A stretch of DNA of 12,078 nucleotides from JAPLKX01 sp035530195. GTDB lineage: Bacteria; Hydrogenedentota; Hydrogenedentia; Hydrogenedentales; SLHB01. The notes beneath the pieces are model-generated. The model ran no database searches and was not told where the DNA came from. It saw nothing but the letters and a program-made list of their open reading frames with translations. The DNA lies in NCBI GenBank assembly GCA_035530195.1, contig DATKVG010000087.1:1-12078 (forward strand). Reading direction: 5' to 3'. Positions 1-5,736 of the stretch are shown here, one piece after another; positions within the stretch are counted from its first letter, which is position 1, and every line of letters starts with the position of its first letter. The position numbers and the translations under genes were made by a program.

Positions 1-2
1 AC

Positions 3-218
3 TACAGTTGTATCTCCATCATCAGCAGATACAACAAACTGCTCGCCAAAGCCCGCGTGCTCTCCCCGGAGGACGACCCTTTGATTGACACGTTCGAGGA
101 AATCCCGGAAAGCGATCCAAAAGACCCCTCGGACAAAATGAAGGTGCTGCAGTCTGTCCGGGTGGAGTCGGGACAACTGATCGCCCTGCTGCAATCGACT
201 TCCAAGGAGCCACAATGA
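3..218 (+). CDS. Unidentified protein, C-terminal end only (5' truncated)
   Basis: The reading frame beginning at base 3 is open from the window edge to a TGA at 216-218 and gives the last 71 residues of a protein. The piece starts with a helix-like stretch (SIISRYNKLLAKARVL), passes through an acidic, Asp/Pro-rich segment, and ends in an amphipathic helix-like stretch (MKVLQSVRVESGQLIALLQ). No cysteine pair, catalytic motif or membrane segment is visible in this portion, and I do not recognise the family. Its stop codon overlaps the start of the NfeD gene in an ATGA, so the two are probably translated together and belong to the same operon as floA. The open frame, good codon use and coupling argue that it is real. 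Nothing about its function can be said from this piece. Confidence 0.6.
   Translation, partial: YSCISIISRYNKLLAKARVLSPEDDPLIDTFEEIPESDPKDPSDKMKVLQSVRVESGQLIALLQSTSKEPQ
204..209 (+). promoter_or_regulatory. Ribosome binding site of the NfeD gene
   Basis: AAGGAG lies 5 bases before the ATG at 215 and 8 bases before a second ATG at 218, inside the end of the upstream gene. Either ATG could be used; the first gives the ATGA overlap with the upstream stop. Confidence 0.6.
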
Positions 219-706
219 TGACGGCTTGGATAATCGTGCTGTATTTCGCGGGCCTGCTGCTGTTCATGGCGGAGTTTTTCATTCCGGGCATGATCAGCGG
301 CATAATCGGGTCCGTCATGATCATTGCCAGCATCGTGCTAGCGGTCCAACGTGTCCCGGACTACGCCCTGCTGATCGTGGTCCTGCAACTGGTGGGCGTG
401 CTGTTTGCCGTGATTGGCGGGATGTACCTGCTGCCCCGGTCGCGGTTGTCGCGCAGGCTCATTCTCACTGATTCGCAGCAGGCCGACGCCGGGTGGGTGT
501 CCGCGGACACGGAAAGCCACCTCATGGGGTCCGAGGGGATTGTGCACACGGCGTTGCGGCCCGCAGGCACAATTGTGGTGCAGAAAAAACGGTACGACGC
601 GGTGGCCAACGGCTCGTTTATCGACAAGGGCCGGCGCATCCGCGTTATCGAAGTACATGGCAGCCGCGTTGTAGTCGAGGCCGCCGACGAGACTGAAACG
701 GAGTAA
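215..706 (+). CDS. NfeD-like membrane protein, short form (OB-fold C-terminus)
   Basis: This is a 163-residue membrane protein of the short NfeD type, without the ClpP-like serine protease domain of long NfeD proteins. Three hydrophobic segments lie at about residues 5-24, 26-45 and 52-74. They are followed by a basic stretch (RSRLSRR) and a cytosolic OB-fold-like domain at about 95-158. That domain shows the usual pattern GSEGIVHTALRPAG, then a β-rich run with FIDKGRRIRVIEVHGSRVVVE. NfeD proteins are typically encoded next to SPFH/flotillin genes and are thought to work with them in membrane organisation. The gene directly downstream here is floA, which matches. The start is ATG at 215, or ATG at 218 one codon later; both are served by the same AAGGAG. 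It overlaps the upstream gene by 4 bases and is followed by a 47-base gap with a hairpin. The family assignment is secure; the exact role is inferred from the family. Confidence 0.9.
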   Translation: MMTAWIIVLYFAGLLLFMAEFFIPGMISGIIGSVMIIASIVLAVQRVPDYALLIVVLQLVGVLFAVIGGMYLLPRSRLSRRLILTDSQQADAGWVSADTESHLMGSEGIVHTALRPAGTIVVQKKRYDAVANGSFIDKGRRIRVIEVHGSRVVVEAADETETE

Positions 707-713
707 CACTGAC

Positions 714-734
714 TGCGGCCGCTTGCCGGCCGCA
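714..734 (+). other. Intercistronic GC-rich hairpin between the NfeD gene and floA
   Basis: A perfect 8-base inverted repeat (TGCGGCCG / CGGCCGCA) encloses a 5-base loop, CTTGC. No T-run follows, so it is not a standard intrinsic terminator. It lies 7 bases after the NfeD stop and 19 bases before the floA start. It could slow transcription, stabilise the floA part of the message, or set the ratio of the two products. The inverted repeat is seen directly; any function is inference. Confidence 0.5.
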
Positions 735-753
735 CCATAGAAAGGGACGTGCG

Positions 754-1761
754 ATGCCAATCTACGCTTTCCTGGCCATACTTGTGGGGGTGGTGGTGCT
801 GATTGTCGCGGCGGTTTTCATAGCGTTTTTCCGGCTATGGCTGCGCGCGATGCTTTCCGGGGCAACGGTCGGCATCGGCAGCCTGGTCGGGATGAGCCTG
901 CGCAAGGTCAACCCCGCCGTGATCGTCGACAGCCGGATCATGGCCGTCAAGGCCGGCCTGAACATCTCCACCAACGAACTCGAAACCCATTACCTCGCCA
1001 GCGGCAACGTGGTGCGCGTGGTGCAGGCTTTGATTGCGGCGAATAAAGCTAACATCCCGCTCACGTTCCAAAAAGCCACCGCCATCGACCTCGCGGGCAG
1101 AGACGTGCTCGACGCCGTCCAGACGAGTGTCCGCCCAAAAGTGATCGATTGCCCGGACCCGACAAAAGGGCCAGCCGTGGTGGCCGCGGTCGCCATGGAC
1201 GGAATTCAGCTCAAGGCGAAGGCGCGCGTGACGGTGCGGACGAACATCAACACGCTGGTGGGCGGCGCCACGGAAGAAACCATCATCGCGCGCGTCGGCG
1301 AAGGCATCGTGACGACGATCGGCTCGGCGGAATCGCACAAGCGCGTGCTCGAGAATCCCGACACCATCTCGAAGACGGTGCTCAACAGGGGGCTCGATGC
1401 GGGCACGGCTTTCGAGATCCTCTCGATCGACATCGCCGACGTCGACGTTGGTGAGAACATCGGCGCCCAACTGCAAATCATGCAGGCGGAAGCCGACAAG
1501 CAGATCGCCCAGGCGCGCGCCGAGGAGCGCAGGGCCATGGCGCGCGCCCGCGAGCAGGAAATGCAGGCGCTCGTGGTCGAGATGCGGGCGCGCGTGGTGG
1601 AAGCGGAGGCGGAGGTGCCCAAGGCGATGGCGGAGGCGTTCCGTTCGGGCAATCTGGGCGTCATGGATTATTTTCGGATGAAGAATATCAACGCCGACAC
1701 CGACATGCGCGAAGCCATTTCCAAAGCCGGCAAAGAACAGCCCAAACCAACTGAACAATAA
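754..1761 (+). CDS. floA: Flotillin-like protein FloA
   Basis: This 335-residue protein belongs to the FloA (YqfA, UPF0365) family; the B. subtilis protein is of about the same length. FloA is a scaffold of functional membrane microdomains in the inner membrane. A hydrophobic hairpin segment occupies about residues 4-27, followed by an SPFH-type domain with family-typical stretches (SLRKVNPAVIVDSRIMA, LETHYLASGNVVRVV, LAGRDVLDAVQTSV). An Ala/Glu/Arg-rich coiled coil covers about 235-295 (QIMQAEADKQIAQARAEERR). The C-terminal part (EAEVPKAMAEAF, GNLGVMDYFRMKNINAD) is also highly characteristic. The ATG at 754 is preceded by a modest AAGGGA with 6-base spacing. The NfeD neighbour upstream is the usual partner, and a small anchored protein follows. 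Identification is very confident from sequence pattern and length. Confidence 0.97.
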   Translation: MPIYAFLAILVGVVVLIVAAVFIAFFRLWLRAMLSGATVGIGSLVGMSLRKVNPAVIVDSRIMAVKAGLNISTNELETHYLASGNVVRVVQALIAANKANIPLTFQKATAIDLAGRDVLDAVQTSVRPKVIDCPDPTKGPAVVAAVAMDGIQLKAKARVTVRTNINTLVGGATEETIIARVGEGIVTTIGSAESHKRVLENPDTISKTVLNRGLDAGTAFEILSIDIADVDVGENIGAQLQIMQAEADKQIAQARAEERRAMARAREQEMQALVVEMRARVVEAEAEVPKAMAEAFRSGNLGVMDYFRMKNINADTDMREAISKAGKEQPKPTEQ

Positions 1762-1766
1762 AACGA

Positions 1767-1806
1767 GCGTGCGCGGCGCGCGGTAAACAGCTATCGCGCG
1801 CCACGC
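1767..1806 (+). other. Imperfect hairpin after floA
   Basis: GGCGCGCG at 1775-1782 pairs with CGCGCGCC at 1795-1802 across a 12-base loop. GCGT at 1767-1770 can extend the stem with ACGC at 1803-1806, leaving a 4-base bulge. No T-run follows. The structure fills most of the 64-base gap between floA and the next gene and may act as an mRNA 3'-end stabiliser or attenuator. The pairing is seen directly; the role is inference. Confidence 0.45.
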
Positions 1807-1825
1807 ACCCGCATGACAGGATGTT

Positions 1826-2482
1826 ATGGAAAACCTGGTAGGCGTGATCGTCTTTATCGTCATCGCCATCTTCGGAGTGGCGGCCCGGTACAAGGAGGCG
1901 CAACGGGCAAAAAAAGATTTGGCGCCACCGCCGCCACCCCCAAAGCCGCGGCAACAGTTGCCCGAAAAAACCCTGCGCCAGTTCGAGCGGCGTGAAATCA
2001 AAACGGCCCGGCCCGCCCCCGCCCCGCGTGAAGCGCGGCCCCGCCCTGCGCCGTCAGCACAGCGGTCGGCGCAGCCGCGGCCGGCACCGAGGTCGGTACA
2101 GCGACCTGCGCCTCAAGCCGAGGTTCCCGCACAACCGCGACCTGCCCCCGCGCAACGCCCAGTTCCCTCCAAGCCGCCCCAGCCCGTGTTTGTGGAGGAA
2201 GAAAAGCCGCGGCTCAGACCCCAACAGGTCCGTGCTCAGCACAAACCACTGATGCGCCAGCAAATGCAAGCCACGCCGGCGCAGATGCGCGCGGGGCGGC
2301 AGGCCGCGCGCGAGGCACTTCAGCAGGCTATGGAACAGGAGACCGAAACTGGATTTGAAAGCTCCGCCGCCGCGCGAGAGCGCCGCGCGATGGCCCTTCC
2401 CCCGCTGTTCAGGAATATGGAGGGCATCCGCGCCGGCATCATCTTCAGCGAGATATTTGGCCCGCCGTTGTCGTTCCGATAG
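1826..2482 (+). CDS. Anchored Pro/Arg/Ala-rich protein of unknown function, FloA-linked
   Basis: I do not recognise a named family for this 218-residue protein. It begins with a single strong membrane segment at about residues 4-22 (LVGVIVFIVIAIFGVAARY), then a short basic stretch and a run of six prolines at about 34-39. A low-complexity region to about residue 135 is rich in Pro, Arg and Ala, with RPAP occurring five times, and is likely disordered. From about 140 to 200 it is Gln/Ala/Arg/Glu-rich and probably helical (MRAGRQAAREALQQAMEQE). The last 15 residues form a compact hydrophobic motif, GIIFSEIFGPPLSFR, that looks conserved rather than random. The ATG at 1826 has AGGA upstream. It follows floA by 64 bases in the same direction, so it may be a partner of the flotillin scaffold; that is inference. 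Its 3' end overlaps the convergent Gfo/Idh/MocA gene by 38 bases. Confidence 0.8.
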   Translation: MENLVGVIVFIVIAIFGVAARYKEAQRAKKDLAPPPPPPKPRQQLPEKTLRQFERREIKTARPAPAPREARPRPAPSAQRSAQPRPAPRSVQRPAPQAEVPAQPRPAPAQRPVPSKPPQPVFVEEEKPRLRPQQVRAQHKPLMRQQMQATPAQMRAGRQAAREALQQAMEQETETGFESSAAARERRAMALPPLFRNMEGIRAGIIFSEIFGPPLSFR

Positions 2483-3530
2483 GAGGGCCGGCGGATGCGG
2501 GATCGCCGAGGTTGATGGCCCGCTGTTGCGCGGCCGATTCATAGACCGCCTCAAGCACCTGCATGTAGCGCAGCCCGTCCTCGAAGTTCGGGTGATAGTC
2601 AAAGCCTTCCCGGATCGCACGGATGAAATCTTCTTCGACGCGCCAGTTTTTCACGTCGTACTTTTCTTCCGGCCGAATTGCGACGGGGGCAAACTCCTCG
2701 CCGGCCCTCGCTCCCAGCAGCAGGTCCGCCCGGACATCGTAGCGCAGCGACCCGTTGCTGCCGTAGACCTCGATGAGGTCGCTCGCGTGGCGCACCGCGC
2801 CGCTGATTGCAAACTGCACGGGCAACTTATCGCCGACGACCGTGGTGAACACGAATTGATCTGGGATCTTTACGGCAACAGACTTTCCCGCCGTATCACG
2901 CCGTTCCGGCACAAAAAGCTGGGTGTGCGCCGACACCATGGAACTCCACCCGAACCACCGGTGGACAACTTCGATGAACATGCCTACGGTAAGGGCGTTG
3001 AGCCCGCTGAGCCGGTGGTCTTTGCGCCAATTGAGCGGCGCTGAGGAATCGGCGTAAGCGTCGGATAGGCTCGTCACGCGCACCAGCCGCAGTTCGCCCA
3101 GAAAATTGTCGCGTAGGAGCCGCGCCACGGTCTTGTCGACGCTGAGGCCGTACGGCACCGGGCAAAGCCCGGCCACCCGCCCCGATGCCGCCGCCGTCTC
3201 ATACATTTCCCGGGCCTGCTGAAAGTCCATCGCCATGCGCGCCTGGCAGAACACGTGCTTGCCCCCCTCCAGCGCCGCCAGCGACACGGGGTGGTGCATG
3301 TAAGGCCAAGTCGTAATGAACACGGCGTCGAGGTCGTCGCGCGCCACCAGTTCTTCCCACGAGTCGCAAACAATCGGGATGTCGAACTCGGCCGCAGCCC
3401 GTTCTGACGACGCGCGCGTCCGGTTTGCGACAGCTACAATCTCGACATCCGGGATGTGCCGCAGCCCCGGCACATGCCGTTCCCGCGCAATTCCACCCAG
3501 CCCTACAAAACCTACTCGCAGCACGCCCAT
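2445..3530 (-). CDS. Gfo/Idh/MocA-family oxidoreductase with altered catalytic motif
   Basis: This 361-residue protein has the family's usual length and layout. An N-terminal Rossmann domain has VGFVGLGGIA at about residues 6-15, and a β-rich C-terminal domain starts around 125. Members normally use NAD(P) to oxidise or reduce sugars, inositols and related polyols. The usual EKP motif after the Rossmann β-strand (HVxCEKPxA) reads HVFCQARMA here (residues 92-100), so the catalytic lysine position is Ala97. The usual DxGxH segment appears as TVGMFI at about 181-186, so the family's second catalytic His/Asp pair also seems missing. Cofactor binding may be retained with a different chemistry or a non-catalytic role. 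The ATG at 3528-3530 has GGAG at 3537-3540. It lies 27 bases after the phosphodiesterase gene, so the two probably form an operon. The family is confident; the substrate is unknown. Confidence 0.92.
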   Translation of the reverse strand: MGVLRVGFVGLGGIARERHVPGLRHIPDVEIVAVANRTRASSERAAAEFDIPIVCDSWEELVARDDLDAVFITTWPYMHHPVSLAALEGGKHVFCQARMAMDFQQAREMYETAAASGRVAGLCPVPYGLSVDKTVARLLRDNFLGELRLVRVTSLSDAYADSSAPLNWRKDHRLSGLNALTVGMFIEVVHRWFGWSSMVSAHTQLFVPERRDTAGKSVAVKIPDQFVFTTVVGDKLPVQFAISGAVRHASDLIEVYGSNGSLRYDVRADLLLGARAGEEFAPVAIRPEEKYDVKNWRVEEDFIRAIREGFDYHPNFEDGLRYMQVLEAVYESAAQQRAINLGDPASAGPPIGTTTAGQISR

Positions 3531-3557
3531 AAGTTTCTCCGACAGCCCGTGTGCAGG

Positions 3558-4349
3558 CTACTTTCGCTCGAGCAAAAAGTCTCTCAACATCGGCTGGCTG
3601 TCCGCGTTCAAGAAGTCCACTCCCTCCTCGTACAGGACCGGCCATACCACCAGCGGATTGGGCAACGCCCAGAACCGCAGCTTTTTCCCTTGCCCGTGAA
3701 CCTTCTTGACGATCTCCCTAAGTTTCTCCAATTCCTCCGGCGGTATTGGTCCTTTGGCATCCCAAGAAAACGTGTCTTGCCAACTCGCGCTGATCCACGG
3801 CATCAGGTTCACTGGAATGTCTTGATCCAAATCTTCTAACCGGCCGTCAACTGCGGCATAGCGGACTTGTTCGGCGGCGATCGCCCGGTCCGCGTTGTCT
3901 ACCACCACGGAAACGGCCCCCGGCGTCACTTTGTTTCCATTATAGGAGGTGAGGATGTCGGCGTACTGTTTGAGCGCGTTGTTCAGCACGGGCCAGGTTC
4001 TCCTGCCATTGCCTTTTATGTCGATAAGCAACCAAAACTGGTTTTCGCTGCCGTACACTTTCCCGCCGTTCTCTTTAATCCGCGCCCGCAATGGTTCGAG
4101 GTACAGCGCCTCGAGGGTTTTTTCCGGCTTGGTCTCCCTGGGCGAATGCGCGACCAGCAGCTTGCCGTCAATGAAGTTGATATCGGCCTCGACGCTGCAG
4201 AACCCGTGGTCGAGTGCGTCGAGCAATGGGCGCTCGTGCTCGTAGTCGTTGTGTGAGTGAGCCCGCTCCAACGGCACAACTTCGCCACGGCAGACAGCGG
4301 TGAAAGCTACCATCACGGCCATTACAACAAGCATTTTACGTGCTGCCAT
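3558..4349 (-). CDS. Exported AIM6/GDPD-like phosphodiesterase (PI-PLC/GDPD superfamily)
   Basis: The protein is 263 residues from the chosen start. A signal peptide covers about residues 1-22 (MAARKMLVVMAVMVAFTAV core), so it probably acts outside the inner membrane. The mature part opens with AHSHNDYEHERPLLDAL, then SVEADINF and LLVAHS. These are the hallmark elements of the AIM6-like branch of the glycerophosphodiester phosphodiesterase / PI-specific phospholipase C TIM barrels, with probable catalytic or metal-binding residues His31, His33, Glu54, Asp56 and His68. Such enzymes hydrolyse phosphodiester bonds in lipid head groups or similar compounds; the substrate here is unknown. The start is ATG at 4347-4349 with GGGAGGG 6 bases upstream; the adjacent ATG at 4350-4352 is the alternative. 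A longer frame from a TTG at 4385 is rejected because it begins inside the upstream terminator. The Gfo/Idh/MocA gene follows by 27 bases. Confidence 0.88.
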   Translation of the reverse strand: MAARKMLVVMAVMVAFTAVCRGEVVPLERAHSHNDYEHERPLLDALDHGFCSVEADINFIDGKLLVAHSPRETKPEKTLEALYLEPLRARIKENGGKVYGSENQFWLLIDIKGNGRRTWPVLNNALKQYADILTSYNGNKVTPGAVSVVVDNADRAIAAEQVRYAAVDGRLEDLDQDIPVNLMPWISASWQDTFSWDAKGPIPPEELEKLREIVKKVHGQGKKLRFWALPNPLVVWPVLYEEGVDFLNADSQPMLRDFLLERK

Positions 4350-4355
4350 CATCGT

Positions 4356-4362
4356 CCCTCCC
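4356..4362 (-). promoter_or_regulatory. Ribosome binding site of the phosphodiesterase gene
   Basis: The minus strand reads GGGAGGG here, 6 bases before ATG at 4349 and 3 bases before ATG at 4352. Its position decides the start against the TTG at 4385, which lies upstream of it inside the terminator hairpin. Confidence 0.7.
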
Positions 4363-4368
4363 AATGTG

Positions 4369-4399
4369 AAAAAGGCCCCGGCCAAACCCGGCCGGGGCC
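4369..4399 (-). terminator. Intrinsic terminator after the phosphofructokinase gene
   Basis: On the minus strand a perfect 10-base stem, GGCCCCGGCC / GGCCGGGGCC (4390-4399 and 4374-4383), encloses a 6-base loop. Five Ts follow at 4373-4369. It starts 15 bases after the phosphofructokinase TAA at 4415-4417. This is the clearest terminator in the window and ends the long right-hand transcript. It lies only about 20 bases before the phosphodiesterase start, so that gene needs read-through or its own promoter; I see no obvious promoter in the short gap. Confidence 0.9.
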
Positions 4400-4414
4400 A
4401 TCCGCATGATTCTG

Positions 4415-5629
4415 TTATTTCGCCAGCATTTTGGCGACTAGTGGCGCGGCGATTCGTTCCATGATAGGCATCGGCCCCACCAGCGGCCGGACGTAATTCC
4501 AGTACGCGTCGGTGACGTTGTTAGCTTCCGGGGCAAGGAATTCGTCGGGCATTTTGTGCGATTCCCGCGCCACCGTTTCGAGCGGCGTCAAAAAATACTC
4601 GACGGCATAATCGCCGGTGCGCCGGATAGCTACCGACCCGTCGCGGTTGTGCCAGATCGAGTATTGGGCGGCTTTCTCGCCGACCTCGCGCGCCTCGTGC
4701 TGGTCCACGGTGCTGACGCAACCCAGGAAACTGCGCTGGAGGTAGCCGAGTGTATCGGCGCGAACACGTTTGATTTTCAACCCGTCTCTTACCCACAGGC
4801 TGAGGAGATCGCCCAGCGCGCCCGTGCCCGAAAGCTGGACGTTGCCGTGCGCGTCTTTTTCCCCGCCGGTGAACTGCTCCACAATCAGACACCCGTTGTG
4901 ATCTACGACACCTTCCGAAACCGCAATCACGCAACGGCCGTACTTCTTGTAGGTGTCGTTGACGTCCGCCAGGAACTGGTCTTTCACAAACGGCCGTTCG
5001 GGTACGTAAATCAGGTGAGGGCCGTCGTCGGGGTATTTGCGCGCCAGGCACGACGACGCCGTGAGGAACCCCGCGTGCCGGCCCATGACCACGCCGATGT
5101 AGACGCCGGGGATGGCGCGGTTATCGAGATTGACGCCCGCAAACGCCTGTGCCACGAATTTGGCTGCCGAGCCGAAGCCGGGGCAGTGGTCGGTGACGCG
5201 CAGGTCGTTGTCGATAGTTTTGGGGATGTGAATGACGCGCAGCTCGTACCCCGCCTTGTCGGACTCGGCATTGACGATCCGGCATGTGTCGGCGCTGTCG
5301 TTTCCGCCGATGTAAAAGAAGTAGCGGACCCCGTGGGCTTTACAGACCTTGAAGATTTTCTTACAGTAGGCGACGTCGGGCTTGTCGCGTGTCGACAGCA
5401 GGGCCGATGACGGCGTCTGCGCGACGGTTTCGAGGTTATGCGTCGTGGCTTCGGTAAGGTCGAGGAAGTCTTCGTTGATGATGCCTTTGACGCCGTGGAG
5501 CGCGCCGTACACGCGTGTTACCTGCGGGAATTTCCGCGACTCGAGCACCACGCCCACCAGGCTCTGATTGATTACGGCGGTCGGCCCGCCGCCCTGCGCA
5601 ACGAGCACTTTACCTTCAAGTACGGACAT
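4415..5629 (-). CDS. pfp: Pyrophosphate-dependent 6-phosphofructokinase
   Basis: This 404-residue cytosolic enzyme should interconvert fructose 6-phosphate and fructose 1,6-bisphosphate, with PPi rather than ATP as phosphoryl donor, which makes the step reversible. The phosphofructokinase fold is clear: the N-terminal glycine loop is AQGGGPTAVINQS (11-23), the donor-site motif YIGGNDS (106-112), the catalytic loop IPKTIDNDL (135-143), and the substrate-binding motif VMGRHAGF (181-188). Asp111 (where ATP enzymes have Gly) and Lys137 in PKTIDND (where ATP enzymes have Gly) are both PPi-type signatures. The Asn in GGND replaces the first Asp of the usual GGDD/GGDG, a variant I associate with one bacterial PPi-PFK clade. 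AGGAG at 5636-5640 precedes the ATG. The gene follows the PAS protein by 93 bases and ends at a strong terminator. Function is confident; donor preference is inferred from the two residues. Confidence 0.95.
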   Translation of the reverse strand: MSVLEGKVLVAQGGGPTAVINQSLVGVVLESRKFPQVTRVYGALHGVKGIINEDFLDLTEATTHNLETVAQTPSSALLSTRDKPDVAYCKKIFKVCKAHGVRYFFYIGGNDSADTCRIVNAESDKAGYELRVIHIPKTIDNDLRVTDHCPGFGSAAKFVAQAFAGVNLDNRAIPGVYIGVVMGRHAGFLTASSCLARKYPDDGPHLIYVPERPFVKDQFLADVNDTYKKYGRCVIAVSEGVVDHNGCLIVEQFTGGEKDAHGNVQLSGTGALGDLLSLWVRDGLKIKRVRADTLGYLQRSFLGCVSTVDQHEAREVGEKAAQYSIWHNRDGSVAIRRTGDYAVEYFLTPLETVARESHKMPDEFLAPEANNVTDAYWNYVRPLVGPMPIMERIAAPLVAKMLAK

Positions 5630-5635
5630 TTCTTT

Positions 5636-5640
5636 CTCCT
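5636..5640 (-). promoter_or_regulatory. Ribosome binding site of the phosphofructokinase gene
   Basis: The minus strand reads AGGAG, 6 bases before the ATG at 5627-5629. It supports that start. Confidence 0.65.
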
Positions 5641-5706
5641 CTGTGCGCGCGGGCGTGCGCCTTACTCAGCCGATACGCCGATTGCTTACTGCAAGCGGGA
5701 TTGGGA

Positions 5707-5736
5707 ATTCTGGCACGTTGGCCTACAAGGAGTCAA
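5707..5736 (-). promoter_or_regulatory. Candidate sigma-70-like promoter for the phosphofructokinase gene
   Basis: On the minus strand TTGACT (5736-5731) is followed after 18 bases by CAGAAT (5712-5707). Matches to the consensus are 5 of 6 and 4 of 6. The -35 lies in the last codons of the PAS gene, and the whole element sits in the 93-base gap, the largest gap between genes on this strand. It would let phosphofructokinase be expressed apart from the envelope genes. This is a weak prediction from pattern only. Confidence 0.25.

Noticed and set aside
835..2001. A 388-codon open frame antisense to floA
   Set aside because: It is His/Arg/Ala-rich with no family pattern and mirrors the codon bias of floA, which is certain. 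GC-rich genes commonly leave such antisense frames.
1959..2240. Pro/Arg/Ala-rich tract considered as a DNA tandem repeat
   Set aside because: RPAP recurs at protein level but spacing and codons vary, so there is no regular DNA repeat unit.
2355..3044. A 229-codon plus-strand open frame opposite the oxidoreductase
   Set aside because: It overlaps two supported genes and shows no domain, signal peptide or ribosome site.
4350..4385. N-terminal extension of the phosphodiesterase from TTG at 4385
   Set aside because: It starts inside the terminator hairpin, lies upstream of the strong ribosome site, and would spoil the signal peptide.
5630..5722. Search for a missing histidine-kinase ATP-binding domain after a frameshift
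   Set aside because: Only 93 bases separate the PAS gene from the phosphofructokinase start, far too short, and no N- or G-box residues are encoded in any frame.
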